Of a DNA stretch of 64,000 nucleotides, positions 43,026-54,760 are shown piece by piece. Within the stretch, counting starts at the first letter, position 1, and each line of letters begins with the position of its first letter. The notes beneath the pieces were generated by a model. It was not told the DNA's origin. It saw nothing but the letters and a program-made list of their open reading frames with translations, and searched no databases. The position numbers were made by a program, and so were the translations under genes. The stretch is from positions 12,497,886 through 12,561,885 of the forward strand of contig CM064552.1 in assembly GCA_032716605.1 (NCBI GenBank), written 5' to 3'. The DNA comes from Paralithodes platypus (lineage: Eukaryota > Arthropoda > Malacostraca > Decapoda > Lithodidae).

Positions 43026-44352
43026 TTGAATGCATTAAATAGCTTACAGCAAAGCTGGACAATATTACACACATTTCCGATTAACTCATCCACTGCAATC
43101 ATAATATGTTATTTCTGGAAGCTTGTATTAAGATGAGGAAAACATCTTATTGCCCAGGGATTAATGAGAATACAGTATCTCAATGTAGGCCGATAGTGTT
43201 CAGTTGCTGTATATTTTTATTCGTAACATTGATATATATTTTTTTTTTTTTTTTTTTGTGGGGCTGTAGACCAGTGTTCATCAAATTACTTGAGTTGATC
43301 TAGAGTAATTCATGTTTTCTTGGACTAATATTATTAGTTCATAAAAGCTATTTGCACTAAAGAAGAAAAAAGAAGAAGAAAGAAGCTTCAACGAATTGTT
43401 ACGAGTGACTGCCAGCATTTACCAGTTTACTTCACCCCAAATCCCTCTCCGGTCTCATTATGTTGTGCAGCGTTCATTCAACCCCAGGACAGGTTGACAG
43501 ACCACCATTAATTTTGATCATTGGTACAGTCACTCTTAAGAATTAGTGGATTCTTCACATTATCAGCACCTGTCTGCATGTATAGCTATAGACACTGATT
43601 TATGAGTGTCATTTTGCATACATTAATTGTAAAACCATACCTAATATTTTATGGAAAGTAAAATATATATGGTACTGGTACCCAACACTATGACGATGAC
43701 AATATACTGTACCTAAAATAAAATAGCACACGAGGTCTACAGATTTTTAAGACTGACTGTATACGTATAACTGAGTACAGGCATGGCCAATTAAACTCGA
43801 ACACTTGTTCTATGATGTAAACAAGAGAGTGAACATTGACTATGGAAAATCCCAGTTGTGGTTCAGTCAGTTATTCAGCATTTTGCGTTACTATGTCGTA
43901 TGATTATTTTTCTAAAAAAACATTATGCATTAATTCAGGGCCACGATTGTACATTCGTGTTCATAAGGTCTGATGCTTTTTTAGCACTCAAGCTGATTAA
44001 ACGAAGTAAAGAATCAATATGATACAAATTAACCAGATATAACTTCGAAATTTATGACGCGACTGTACATGTCTTACAATCCAAAACCTTAGCTTCCACT
44101 ATAGATATTTGTTATTTATCTGTAGCAAACTACCGTGGAATTCATTGATATATTTGTGTCAATCAATATATATACCGTATATACTATATTATACTCCATG
44201 CATTGGTAGTATAATAATTGTTGTTTAGGGTACTCTGACTAGAATTATAATACAAGTAATTACGATCAAATACCTTATTGCACTAACCCAGTCCTGTCTC
44301 TATAAATTATATTTTATACACCAGAGCTCCATCCAAACCAGAATAATATCAC
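43026..44352. other. Intergenic DNA, nothing recognised
   Basis: Poly(T) at about 43237-43257 and an AAGAAGAAAG patch near 43360. Otherwise unique and AT-rich. Confidence 0.4.
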
Positions 44353-44364
44353 GCGCCCGCGCGC

Positions 44365-44398
<34 letters not shown>
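44353..44398. repeat. (CG)n to (GT)n alternating tract
   Basis: CGCGCGCG passes into a pure GT run: alternating purine-pyrimidine throughout. Confidence 0.93.
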
Positions 44399-44402
<4 letters not shown>

Positions 44403-44589
44403 ACTCTAGTTGTATTGCGGGAGTGAGCATGCTCGTTATTTCCCGCCTCCTATATGTGTAGGTGTTATATGTATCGTTGGAATGGCTGTGGATGTGTGTG
44501 TAGTCTGTATTTTTAGCCAATTGGCGACATCGGAAACGAAGGCTTAGGGTGGATCTGTATGGTACCATTCTCACTATAGACGGTACCGT

Positions 44590-44838
44590 CTCGCCCGAAG
44601 GCTTAGGTAGCCATCAGCTTAGGTGAACCATATGATACCCATCTCGCCTTGTACCATTTTTGCCAACCCAGATGGGACGTCACAACGTCATCCACTTATT
44701 CCAGGTACCTATTTACAGCTAGGTGAACTGAGGCTAACACATGAAAGGAGACAAGCCCAATTTGTCTCCGCCCGGCCGGGGATTGAACCCCCGACCCCTC
44801 GTGTGTGAGACGAGAGCTCTACCTACTAGGCTACGGGC
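44590..44838 (-). mobile_element. tRNA-Val-type SINE
   Basis: Read on the minus strand, 44838-44770 is tRNA-like: GCCCGTAGCCTAGTAGGTAG contains an A box, the anticodon stem CTCGT/ACGAG encloses CTCACAC (anticodon CAC, valine), and GGGGGTTCAATCCCC is a B-box/T arm. The acceptor stem pairs only in part, so it is a SINE head, not a tRNA gene. The body on the minus strand contains CAGTTCACCTAGCTGTAAAT and GGTACCTGGAATAAGTGG, which recalls conserved central domains of animal SINEs, then GACGTCCCATCTGGGTTGG. A GT/TA microsatellite lies at its 5' side. The far end is approximate. Confidence 0.78.

Positions 44839-44932
<94 letters not shown>
44839..44932. repeat. (GT)n-(TA)n compound microsatellite
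   Basis: GT at 44839-44855, then TA to 44932. Confidence 0.95.
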
Positions 44933-44935
<3 letters not shown>

Positions 44936-45047
44936 ATAGATAAATCTCCGTAGGTTTTCGTGTAGCCCATGGGTAGACTGTCGGCCGCCACAACTTATGA
45001 GCGGTAGTCAGGCCATTAACAACCTAATTAACCCTAATTATGGGCCA

Positions 45048-45261
45048 GAACAGGAGGTGCACAGATAATAAGTCCGGTTTGTCCAAGATATAGGCTTGGG
45101 TTCATGGTCACCAAACACTCTTAAAAAATGGTAAGTATAATAAAGTTGAGGGTATTGATAGTGATTTACATTTGACTATTTGCTATACCTGTGCCATTAT
45201 TGTAGTTGAGTGAGAACAGGAGGTGCATAGCTAGCAAGTCCGGTTTGTCCAAGATGTGGTA

Positions 45262-45308
<47 letters not shown>

Positions 45309-45600
45309 TAATATATATATAGAGTTCATGACCGCCATACACCGTGAAAATCAAAGGCATATAAACGGTAAGATAAACGGTAAGATAAACAAAGTTGGGT
45401 ACCGGTATATTAATAGTGATTTACTTCTGATTATTTGCTACACCGTTGTTGTCATCTGGGGAGAACATGAAGTGTAGAGTGATAATAGCCCGGTTTGGGT
45501 TGACCGTCACCATACACTGTAAAAACTCAAGGGTATGGAAAAGGTACCGGTATAAAAGCTCATTGGCTATATTGATTGTGATTTACTTTTCTAAATAGTT
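45048..45600. repeat. Diverged ~165-250-bp tandem repeat, 3 copies
   Basis: Each copy runs GAACAGGAGGTGCA (or AACATGAAGTGTA), AGTCCGGTTTGTCCAAG, TCACCA...CAC, TTGATAGTGATTTAC, TATTTGCTA. Copies start near 45048, 45221 and 45463. The second has been enlarged by a TA tract at 45265-45307. Confidence 0.75.
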
Positions 45601-45734
45601 TAAGATGAGTTTATTACCACAAAATATATATACCGTGAAATGGGTATATTACCTCTGTCATGCCTATATTAGTTTTAGAATGTAGGCTCGTAAGGAATGT
45701 AGACGAGTTGTTGGGGGAGACGGAAGTTTTTTGT

Positions 45735-45962
45735 TTAGTTTTTTCTATGTGTATAAAAGAGACAAAAGGCAGGGCTTCTGTAACGAGTGACAGAGCCAAA
45801 TTCAAGGAAGTTGAGCTCAAAATGCTTTGACAGACGAAGTTTAAAGCAGTTTAAGTCATAGGATGATTGATTGAGGGAGAGAGTTCCAGAGTTCACTTGT
45901 TGAATAGAAGAAATACAGCAAAATTGCCAATTCTTGGGTTGGAGAGCTGGACAGCTCGCCAC
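45735..45962 (-). pseudogene. LINE C-terminal and 3'-end fragment
   Basis: On the minus strand this encodes SSYDLNCFKLRLSKHFELN, nearly the same as SSYDLNCFKLRVSRHFGSN in the 24-kb LINE, with the AATTTGGCTCTGTCACTCG 3' region following and the TGCCTTTTGTCTC stem. Only about 220 bp survive. Confidence 0.8.
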
Positions 45963-46176
45963 ATTATATATTGTTTTACGTATTTCTAGCTACATTCAAA
46001 CAGCTTTCTTCTAAATTATATTATGATTCATACCGGTACTATTTTATGTACTACTTGTTTAATTTTATGTTACGTATAGTACTTTTAGACGATTCTAATT
46101 GGATAAAGAAGTACCTGTTTTGTTTTTTTGTTTTTTTTTAGGTACCACAAGGACAATATTTTCAACCTAAAAACTC

Positions 46177-46545
46177 CAACTTCTGCGTGGTAACCATCTC
46201 TGTACTATTATAGAGCACAACTTCTGCGTGGTAACCATCTCTGTACTATTATAGAGCACAACTTCTGCGTGGTAACCATCTCTGTACTATTATAGAGCAC
46301 AACTTCTGCGTGGTAACCATCTCTGTACTATTATAGAGCACAACTTCTGCGTGGTAACCATCTCTGTACTATTATAGAGCACAACTTCTGCGTGGTAACC
46401 ATCTCTGTACTATTATAGAGCACAACTTCTGCGTGGTAACCATCTCTGTACTATTATAGAGCACAACTTCTGCGTGGTAACCATCTCTGTACTATTATAG
46501 AGCACAACTTCTGCGTGGTAACCATCTCTGTACTATTATAGAGCA
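46177..46545. repeat. 41-bp minisatellite, 9 identical copies
   Basis: Unit starts CAACTTCTGCGTGGTAACCA and ends TTATAGAGCA. Starts every 41 bp from 46177 to 46505. After 46545 the next unit begins CAACTT and is cut by a family A element. Confidence 0.98.
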
Positions 46546-46549
46546 CAAC

Positions 46550-46862
46550 TTAAGGGGACATTTTCTGAACCCCCATTACCCTTATGTTTAACCCATTAGT
46601 TGTGAGATTGTAAGACTTTCGCCCATTAGCTTGGCGATTTTAAGACCTTTCGACCAATTTCTTTGTCAATATTTAAACTTTTCGTGCCATATATGTCTCG
46701 ATTTTCTCCCGGCGAGCGATAGCGAACCTGAAAATGTCGGAGGACATTTTTCTATCGAAAAATGTACAAATATATCTCGAATGGGGACTCTTGGGGTGGT
46801 GTTATTTCTGTAAGCTTTATAGTGGTCTAGGGAAAAAAATATTCCCCCCCCCCCTCCCCTGC
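46550..46862 (-). mobile_element. Family A, at the edge of the 41-bp array
   Basis: Left TTAAGGGGACA; motif GGCGAGCGATAGCGAACCTG; the hairpin is lost (GTCGGAGGACATT), with the TTTCTATCGAAAAATG palindrome kept. Right end decayed in a C-run. Confidence 0.78.
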
Positions 46863-47446
46863 TAATGAGCGATAGTCTAGCCATATATATCCTAATTAGT
46901 GCAGCCTTAAATATGAGGTAGGAGATGAGGCCCATAATACTGTATTATTATAAACAGGTTGTTGAGGAGGAGGACAATGACCAAGGATCACTTCCAACGA
47001 AGCAAATAACTCCACTCACAGAAGCCACAAGTCCGATATATATTATCCGATTCGGTTAATTGAAGCTAGATATGGACCATTGTGATCAACACCCCAGAAA
47101 ACAAATAAATTAATTAGTTAGAAATTGATAAATAAATATATAAAGTAAAAATAAAATACACACATGAAATAATAATGATTATATAGTATAATAAAATTAC
47201 GTAAAATACAAAATAAGTAAATAAACCTGAGAATACAACAAAATAGTACTAGATCATAAATAATATGAAATTATATATTAAATACCATACACAAATACAT
47301 TAATAAATATATACAAATGAATACCGGTACCTAATTATAATAATCATTAAAACCAAAATTATATTGATAAAATATAATGAATAGAATAAAATGAAAACAA
47401 ATATAGTAAAAGTAAAATAAGTATATAGATAAATAATATTTTATGC
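46863..47446. other. A/T-rich low-complexity DNA
   Basis: From about 47095 to 47435 it is mostly A and T with AAATAAATA-type text. No gene. Confidence 0.55.
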
Positions 47447-47530
47447 AACCTGTTGATGTTGGATGGCTTCGTTGAGCAAATTTAAGATTTTTAAATTTAG
47501 TTGTGCTTTATAATCAACTGTGTCTCATTT
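47447..47530. mobile_element. Family H fragment
   Basis: CAACCTGTTGATGTTGGATG, GCTTCGTTGAGCAAATTTAA and CTGTGTCTCATTTCTA match 9875-9950. Confidence 0.5.
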
Positions 47531-48560
47531 CTACGTATGTCCAAGGTACCGAAACTGCAGCCTATATAATTTTGTTAGGCGGTACCCCTATTAAGTAAGA
47601 AGTACAACGTTAATAAGGTTAGCATGAATTGTTGCTTACGATAGAGAAGGTCAATGTGTAAAACCGAATATGGAAGTGGTGAACATTGGCAGTGGTATGG
47701 GTTTTGTTTTCATTGGTGTTTGCTGTTGTTACGGGTTAGGCTTCAACGTGAAAGAATACACCTCACAAACTTAACCGGTCCTCAAAAGGACTAGGAGTAC
47801 AGACCCATCGTCACCGTACCAGTGTGCAGTACATCTCTGTAATCCACTCGGCCACAATTTCCTCTCTATGGATAGCTTTTGTTCTGCCGCCCCCTCCATA
47901 GCTTTTGGTCTGCCGCCCCCTCCACCACCAGCCGCCCGATGAAAGAGTGATGGGGTCGTGCTGGTGGTGTTCTTGCCTTCCCCCTCCCGTCAGCCGCACT
48001 GCCTACCTCGACCCTCTCTCCCTCGACACATGCTCCTCTTCATTATGGAGTATGGACGACGCCCACACCACACCACAGGCCTCGGATACCTTCTTTTTGC
48101 GGCATCCTCCCCGATGTTCGGTTGTCCGCCTTCTTACCTTTAAATTTGTTTCATTTGTCCTACTTCTTTTTATTTTATATATATTTGCTTTAAATATTAT
48201 GGTTGTTCAGCTGTCCGCAGGCTACGGTTACCTTTTGATGTATCCTCTCTCTGATGGTCATTTGTCACCCTTTTCTTACTCTTTATTTTTCCTTTTTTGT
48301 TTTCATGGTTGTTCAGTTGTCCATAGGCCACATATATACCATCTTCTGGCTTCGCCCCCTCTCCGATGTTCAGTTGTTCCCCTTATATACTGGTACTCTT
48401 CTTTTTCTTTTGTTTTACTTTTTCTAAAACTTCGTGGTTATCCAATTTTGTTTTCGTTTTTTTTATTACTAGGGATGCTGGCTGGGGGAGCACCTTCTAC
48501 TGTGCTATTCGGTGTCACTATATACCTTCTGGATGTTAAATATTTCCAGCATATATAGGC
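47531..48560. repeat. Diverged pyrimidine-rich tandem repeat, open frame not called
   Basis: Blocks like CCGATGTTCGGTTGTCCGCC, GGTTGTTCAGCTGTCCGCAG and CCGATGTTCAGTTGTTCCCC recur about every 90-120 bp from 48110 to 48400, and AGCTTTTGTTCTGCCGCCCC is doubled near 47875. The 217-codon plus frame 47905-48558 spans these, looks hydrophobic, and has no recognisable domain. I judge it a repeat by-product, though it is the longest non-satellite frame here. Confidence 0.5.
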
Positions 48561-49399
48561 TACCTCTCAAATTTTCCCCATTTTGACATCTTAGATATTC
48601 ATTTCCTGTAGGTACCGTCAGGTGGTGATTGAAGCGTGTTTTAAAGTTCGAGATAGTTATAAGATCTCTTATTCTTACTAAGGTACAATCATGGTCTTAA
48701 AATGTATACATCACCTAATGACAGTAACTTCTTGACTGTGAGCAAGAACAAGACAATCTCAGTACGGGTAACCTTTGCTTTTTGGCTCAAGCAGTTTATC
48801 AATAAATTTCGCCAGTGTATCGTAGAGGCGCTTCCAATAATTGTTCATACATTCCTATGCCCGTCTGTCTCGGTATTGGAGAAGCTCGATAGGCTACAGC
48901 GGACTTTGTCGTCTGTGATTATGTATATTATACTTATTATTTCTCTCATATTTATAGCTACGGTACAACCGCCAACAAAGATTGTTTTAATTACCGTAAT
49001 TACCGTAGGTACCGGGTAATTATAGTTATATACAGTAAGGTATCTGCATATAATAAAACAAACTAAAACATGGGATTAAGCTATGGAAAGGATAATTTAG
49101 GTGGCTTTGTTTCCTTACGATTATAACTTTATATATTAATATAAATGTATTAATATAATAAACTTTGCATCAGTTATCTGTTTGGCGGGTGTAGCCTACA
49201 TTCATTATTGAACATCGTAGACTTAAACCTGCAGTTGTTTGCTTTCCTGTGTATTCTTGCGATCTTATTTTAATTCGGTTTGCTTGATATCGAAGCTTTT
49301 ATTTATTGTTCAATATATTTCTTTAGTTAACCCTTCCACTCCGTACATCATTGTCCAATCATAAAAATATCTCCTGGCAGGACCACAATGGCTTGGGAA
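48561..49399. other. Intergenic DNA, nothing recognised
   Basis: A 105-codon plus frame (48702-49019) has no recognisable domain. TTACCGTAATTACCGTA repeats near 48995. Confidence 0.4.
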
Positions 49400-49485
49400 A
49401 AATAAAAATAATAATAATAATGATAATATATATATACAGTATATATATATATATATATATTATCATTATTATTATTATTTTTATG
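49400..49485. repeat. AT-rich inverted repeat with (TA)n centre
   Basis: AAATAATAATAATAATGATA on the left mirrors TATCATTATTATTATTATTT on the right around a TA core, giving a potential hairpin of about 85 bp. Confidence 0.85.
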
Positions 49486-49565
49486 TCTATCGTTTCTAAT
49501 TTGGTACACTTGTGTATTTTTGTCGTAAAAATTGTCCACATCAGCATTTGTTTATTCTTAAAGAG

Positions 49566-49567
<2 letters not shown>

Positions 49568-49648
<81 letters not shown>
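49568..49648. repeat. (TA)n microsatellite
   Basis: About 80 bp of uninterrupted TA. Confidence 0.96.
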
Positions 49649-49649
<1 letters not shown>

Positions 49650-49734
49650 CATGGATTCGATTAATTAAGGTTCTCAGTCAGTCCTATTACCCACATCGAT
49701 AATTTTTAAAGAAGAATAAGCCTATTGGTTTGTA

Positions 49735-50290
49735 TTGTTAATGATGAAAAAAACTTCCATTTTACTTTTTATTTCATTGGTGTGTGATGTTATTGATAAA
49801 AAAGACATGTTCATTTTGACTTTAGTTATTTAGATTATTGATAAACATAACTGCTATATTTTAATTTTGACTTGATTTGTATTGCTATTGATAAAACTAG
49901 ACTTATGTTTTCATTTTGACTTTATTGATTTGTATTATAATTGATAAAACTAGAGTTATGTTTTCATTATGACTTTACTGGTTTGTATCGTTATTGATAA
50001 AAATACTTATACAGTACTCTAGTTTAATCTTGACTTTAATGGAATCTATTGTCATTACACAAACAGTTAAATTTTCACATTGACTATTATTGGTTTTTAT
50101 TGTTATTGATATTAATAATAGGCCTACTTATATTTAAATTTGAACCATAATGGTATTGATTGCCATTGATAACACAATTTGATTTTTATTTTGGCCTTCC
50201 TATTATGTGTATAGACTAAGCCTACAGATATGTATTGTGTTTGATGAAAAAGTATCATATTTTCATTTTGACTTTCCTATTATGTATGTG
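49735..50290. repeat. Diverged ~55-60-bp tandem repeat
   Basis: TTTTCATTTTGACTTTATTG, ATTTGTATTG and TTATTGATAAAA recur about nine to ten times with many changes. Confidence 0.75.
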
Positions 50291-50702
50291 CAGTAGACTC
50301 TGACAAACAGCACATGTGAGTACCCCCATTTTCTACACCCATATATAGTAGAACCTCTCGTCTCATTTTGCGCTTGGTTCACTTACTCCCTCTGGCGATA
50401 TTTTCACTTTAGGAGTCACACGAGATTTGTTTCCAGCATTTTTTCTGAAATTTTGCTCGGATCCCTTCTCAAGTAAGGTTTTATTATAATTCTGCCATCT
50501 GGAATAATCTACTTTTAGTTTTGTGTCAGGTATTAATGTAAAATAATTCCTAAATGTTGTCATGTATAGCCGAAGCAGGTCGAAAATTGCCGGAACAGTG
50601 GTTCGTGTGATTTTGCTTTAACTCTGCATTTTTACTCTCATCACGTGCTAGCTTTTACCTCAAACATAGACACAAGGTTAATGGGGGTAACGACTACTTT
50701 TA
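50291..50702. other. Intergenic DNA, nothing recognised
   Basis: One 66-codon minus frame without features. Confidence 0.4.
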
Positions 50703-50737
50703 TATACCGTATATATATATATATGTATATATATACC

Positions 50738-50824
<87 letters not shown>

Positions 50825-50834
50825 TGTATATATA
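50703..50834. repeat. (TA)n microsatellite with ACCGGT and ACTGT interruptions
   Basis: TATATACCGTATATA at the left, TATACCGGTATA near 50734, pure TA to about 50822, then TACTGTATATATA. Confidence 0.95.
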
Positions 50835-50909
50835 TTCCCTTGGTGAAATTTTAATAAGTGGCCGAACCCGTCTACCTACCCCTGGTGCCCAAGCCATTCA
50901 CTAACCTCA

Positions 50910-50970
50910 TTGACCACTTGCTAGTTTGAGGTTATAAGTAAATTCGGACTGAACAAACAATTTATATCAG
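50910..50970. mobile_element. Family C arm, diverged
   Basis: TTGACCACTTGCTAGTTTGA, GGTTATAAGTAAATTCGG. The opposite arm is not found. Confidence 0.5.
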
Positions 50971-51383
50971 AAATACAAGTTATAATAAGTTTTGTGCATA
51001 AATTTAAATCAAGATAATTGCATGTTTGTTGAGTATATAGATGCTACCAGCTTGAACTTAATTATAGCTCACAAATGGGCTATTACATTTTGTGAATGGC
51101 TACATTAATAGTTTTTCTCCGGGATTGCACATTACTTGCATAATGACATTTATAAATATATTGGGTTTAGACATACTCATATAGGCCTATATCGTATGAT
51201 CTATGGATTTCATACTCTTCCTATAGTAATATATTATAGTATTACCTGTACATATAAAGTCATAATACAAATATAGAAAGAGTTCGTGATTAACTCCATC
51301 TACTTATCACATAATACGACTTAATTTCCCCCTGAGTCAGATTTTACTGCACCTTCACGTAATAAATTGCCTTCCCCATTAAT
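50971..51383. other. AT-rich DNA, nothing recognised
   Basis: No frame or repeat of note. Confidence 0.4.
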
Positions 51384-51570
51384 CCCTTCAGTCAAACTAT
51401 TTTCTTTTCGAGATTAATTTTACTCAGTTTAGGAAAGCTTTATAGGAATTAAGGAGTGTAAAGACTATCTCAATTAATCTTCCATCTCCGACAGTTCCTC
51501 TCAAAGTTAAATTAAATCGACTGAAGGTATTTAATATAAACACAACTTGGATTAATCGGATTTGAAATGT
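51384..51570. mobile_element. Family E diverged copy
   Basis: AATCCCTTCAGTCAAACTAT, TCAGTTTAGGAAAGCTTTAT, CTATCTCAATTAATC, AAATTAAATCGACTGAAGG. Ends decayed. Confidence 0.5.
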
Positions 51571-51639
51571 TAATTAATACCAGTATTTACAGAATCCTTA
51601 CACCGACACCGACACCTTACCATTTGCCGGTAGGGATGG

Positions 51640-51935
51640 GATAGATTAAGTTGGGTTGAGTTAGTCGGGTCAGGTTGGGTTGAGTAGGTTGCTTTGGTTT
51701 GGATTAGTTTGGTTAGATGTAGTTGTGGTGGATTAGGTTAGGTTAAAGTTAAGCTGGGTTGATTTAATTGTGTCCGTTTGAGTTAAGCTTATTAAGTTGG
51801 GCTGGGTTGGTTAGATGGAGTTGGCCTGGGTTAAGTTAGTTTAGGCTGAGTTATTTAAAGTTGAGTTAGGTTGCATTTTGAGTTAAGTTGTGTAAGGTCT
51901 GATCAGGATAAGTTTCCTTATATCAATGTCGCCAT
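51640..51935. repeat. Degenerate GGTTG/GGTTA-rich tract
   Basis: GGTTGAGTTAG, GGGTTGAGTAGG, GGATTAGGTTAGGTTAAAG and similar words fill about 290 bp. It could be decayed telomere-type repeat or simple sequence; units are not regular. Confidence 0.5.
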
Positions 51936-52917
51936 TAAAATAAATTGTCCTAACCTGACGGGATAAAAAAAAAAAAAAATATATCTTCCTGGCAGCCATA
52001 CAAACACTCGAGTCTAGCTGTCGTGAGTCGTTGGTGGTGGAGAGGAGCTTCTTGGAAAGTTCAGGTTAGTCTTTCTCTTTCTCACAGAATATTTTATAGG
52101 CTTAAAGAAGTTGAGGAACACACACACACACACACAAATTAACACAATTACAAATGTAAAGGTACTGCGTATAACAAAGGCTATGTCGACACTCATTTAA
52201 ATAAGGGCAGGGTTATAAGAACACATAATATAACTTGTAACCTTACTATATTGTTCAGATCAGCATCCTAACAAATACGTCTACAATTTTAAGATTTCCT
52301 TCCCAATGTTAAGAAGAGAGGTTAACAACTACAGCATCTTGTTAAATTCATTGGCCAGCCTCTGTGGCGCAAGCAATTATAATTAATTAAGGCAGTAATA
52401 TTTTAATTTCGTTTAACTGTGAGAGTCCTTTCCAATTTGTTTAAATATCTTCTAATGATACTGGTATCTAGAGTAAAGTACGTGATCGGATTGAAAAGGC
52501 CGTAGAGTTCTCCAGCAAACCCTAGCTGTTGAGACCGGAACTCTGTCTGTGTAGTTACTTTTTCAACCCGCTCCAGTTGGTTCATAATCACAAGTACCTT
52601 TAAATCCGCCCAGAGCTGGAAATAATCTTGAAACATAGTGGTGATTTGTTGAGCTTATCGTGGAGCGTAATGGTCTGTGCTACTTAGGGGTCAAAAGTTT
52701 CAAGTAGGGGAGCGTGCAAGATTAAATAGCTGTTGGTTTTGTGATACTAGTCTAGCCCTGCTTAGCGGACCATTTTTTTTTCTTCTGTAAGCGTCTTTTC
52801 TTCTGATCCTCGTACCCATTTTTTTGGAATAAAGAATACTGCTGATACATGAGTAGATTATACAACCGAAAAGTTGACATACTAGATACATCAGTGCCCT
52901 GAAGAAGTTATAACCCT
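51936..52917. other. Intergenic DNA, nothing recognised
   Basis: (CA)n of 8-9 units near 52119 and a poly(A) near 51966. Frames of 60-77 codons show no domain. Confidence 0.4.
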
Positions 52918-53253
52918 TTAAGGGGAGGTTTTTAGTTCGTTCCCTAGAATTCCGTCAAGCTTAAAATTACACCCCCTAGACTCCCTTTCAAGATAAATTT
53001 GTAAATTTTTCGGTAGAAAAATTTCCCGGCTGAAAGCCGGTTCCTCTTAAATTACAGGCTCGCTATCGCTCGCCAGGATAAAATCGACACCTAAATGGCA
53101 CGAAAGGTTTTAAAATGAACAGAAATGGGTTGAAAGTTCTTAAAATAGTCAAAATAATGGGGCAAACGTCTTAAAATTAGAAAAACAATGGGGCTAAACA
53201 TGAGGGAGAAAGGAGTCAAGAAAAAAATCCCTCAAGTGGACATCTCCCCTTAA
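52918..53253 (+). mobile_element. Family A, AAAGCCGG hairpin variant
   Basis: TTAA at both ends. Hairpin reads CCGGCTGAAAGCCGG, the same two-sided change as 22748 and 63342. Right end GTGGACATCTCCCCTTAA. Confidence 0.92.
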
Positions 53254-53461
53254 GTACGATGACGTAATTTTGGCCTCATTCTGGTTACCATTAGACGATA
53301 TTCTTCAGCTTATAAACTACCTGTAGCGATCAAAGGGGAAAGTATTATCTTAATAAATAATTCGAATTTGAATAATATAAGTCCTTATTTAACTGTATAA
53401 ACTTGTCTAATGATAGCCATACTAAAAGGCAAACCGAGCACCATCGCACTGAATGGGTTAA
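53250..53461. mobile_element. Family E sharing a TTAA with family A
   Basis: From the A copy's final TTAA it continues GTACGATGACGTAATTTTGG, ACCATTAGACGATATTCTTC, ACTTGTCTAATGATAGCC and ends CGCACTGAATGGGTTAA. 212 bp. Confidence 0.78.
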
Positions 53462-53907
53462 GCGAAACATCGTCAATGAAGTGTTCCTCCTCAAATCATA
53501 TTTTCTTATTATCGGGTCAAGTAACATTGCTGTTTTACATGTGATTCTCGTGTTAATTCTACTCATGAATAACGGCACTGACGAGTAGGCATTTTCATTC
53601 GTAAATGGCTTATTAAAATGTGTAGAATTATTAGGAGCATCAGTGAAGAATATCTATCAAATCTCTGACGATATTCCGATATGAAAAAATGTATAATACA
53701 ACGATGTAATAAATATGAGCACAATATGAAAAGCAGAAACGTAATCAAGATGAGATCATAACAAATTACCGTCAGCTGAAAATAATGAGACTATAGATGT
53801 AAGCACCAATTGAGAAGGAGCACCTTATAGGCCTACCGGTGCTCCTCTTGGCAACTTGATCTGGTATGAACACACCAGCTGGCGGGGAGTGCGGTCGGCC
53901 ACTGGCA
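53462..53907. other. Intergenic DNA, nothing recognised
   Basis: Unique AT-rich sequence with small opposing frames. Confidence 0.4.
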
Positions 53908-54359
53908 TAACTTATTCCAGGCTGTATAGACTGGCCTCCGGGAACTGGCTCATCGGTCATGGATAGTTCCTTTAATTATTCCCAAGCTACAGGTGGTCAG
54001 CTGCAGCCAAGGGTAGAAAATAGATGTAGATGATGTGGTGGTTCTGCTAGAGGTGGTGGTGGTGGTAATATTGTTTTGTTGGCATTTGTGTTTGTAGGTG
54101 TCAGTGGTAAAGGTGTGGGCTGTGGTGGTGTTAGGAGCTACAGTTAACGAGAATACAGTATATAATTTGTGGTACTTGTAATACAGTACGTGGTACGAAG
54201 GGTAGTGACCGTAATATATTATGTGGCATTAACTGATTCCAGACTGTATAGACTGGGCTCTGGAACTGGCTCATCGGTCATGGATAGTTCCCTCATATAT
54301 TCCATAGGAACAGGTGTCCAGCTGCAGCCAGTTGTAGAGCGTAGATGTAGATAGACAGT
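53908..54359. repeat. Direct duplication of ~135 bp, 318-bp spacing
   Basis: GACTGTATAGACTGG, GGAACTGGCTCATCGGTCAT, GGATAGTTCC, CAGCTGCAGCCA and GTAGATGTAGAT occur in the same order at 53908-54046 and 54225-54359. Between the copies is GGTGGT-rich text. Confidence 0.85.
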
Positions 54360-54760
54360 GTGGTAGTATCGTTAGTGTTGTTGATGGTGGTCGTAGTGAT
54401 GATGTTAGTTGTATTAGCTGTAATGTGTTGGTGGTGATTTTGTAAAGGTTTTAGGAGGAGGATCATCCCCATTGCCTCAAAAATGCCAGAAATGGGATAT
54501 TCCAAAACCTAGACTAAAAAATACTGGAAACAAAATATATGGATATAAAAAGGGTATAATTATAAAGTGTGCATAATAATCTTTCCATTCATAGATACAT
54601 TGGTGATAATAAATCCATCTAATATATGAACAGAAAGGTAAATCACTATCAATATTCCCAATGATCGTATATACTGTACATTGTTCATGCACTTTTTATG
54701 CCTTATATTTTTAATAGTTTATTAGCATGAGCAAAGTGATGAGCATGTCATCTGATACTT
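54360..54760. other. Intergenic DNA, nothing recognised
   Basis: GTTGTTGATGGTGGTCG-like simple sequence at the left; otherwise unique. Confidence 0.4.

Noticed and set aside
44770..44838. Functional tRNA-Val(CAC)
   Set aside because: The acceptor stem is only partly paired and SINE-like body sequence follows, so it is a SINE head.
47905..48558. 217-codon plus-strand frame with hydrophobic stretches, possible membrane protein
   Set aside because: It overlies diverged tandem repeats (GATGTTCGGTTGTCCGCC type), is pyrimidine-driven and has no recognisable domain or splice context.
52352..52376. tRNA-like start (CCTCTGTGGCGCAAGC)
   Set aside because: Resembles the 5' part of tRNA-Arg but no anticodon arm or B box follows.
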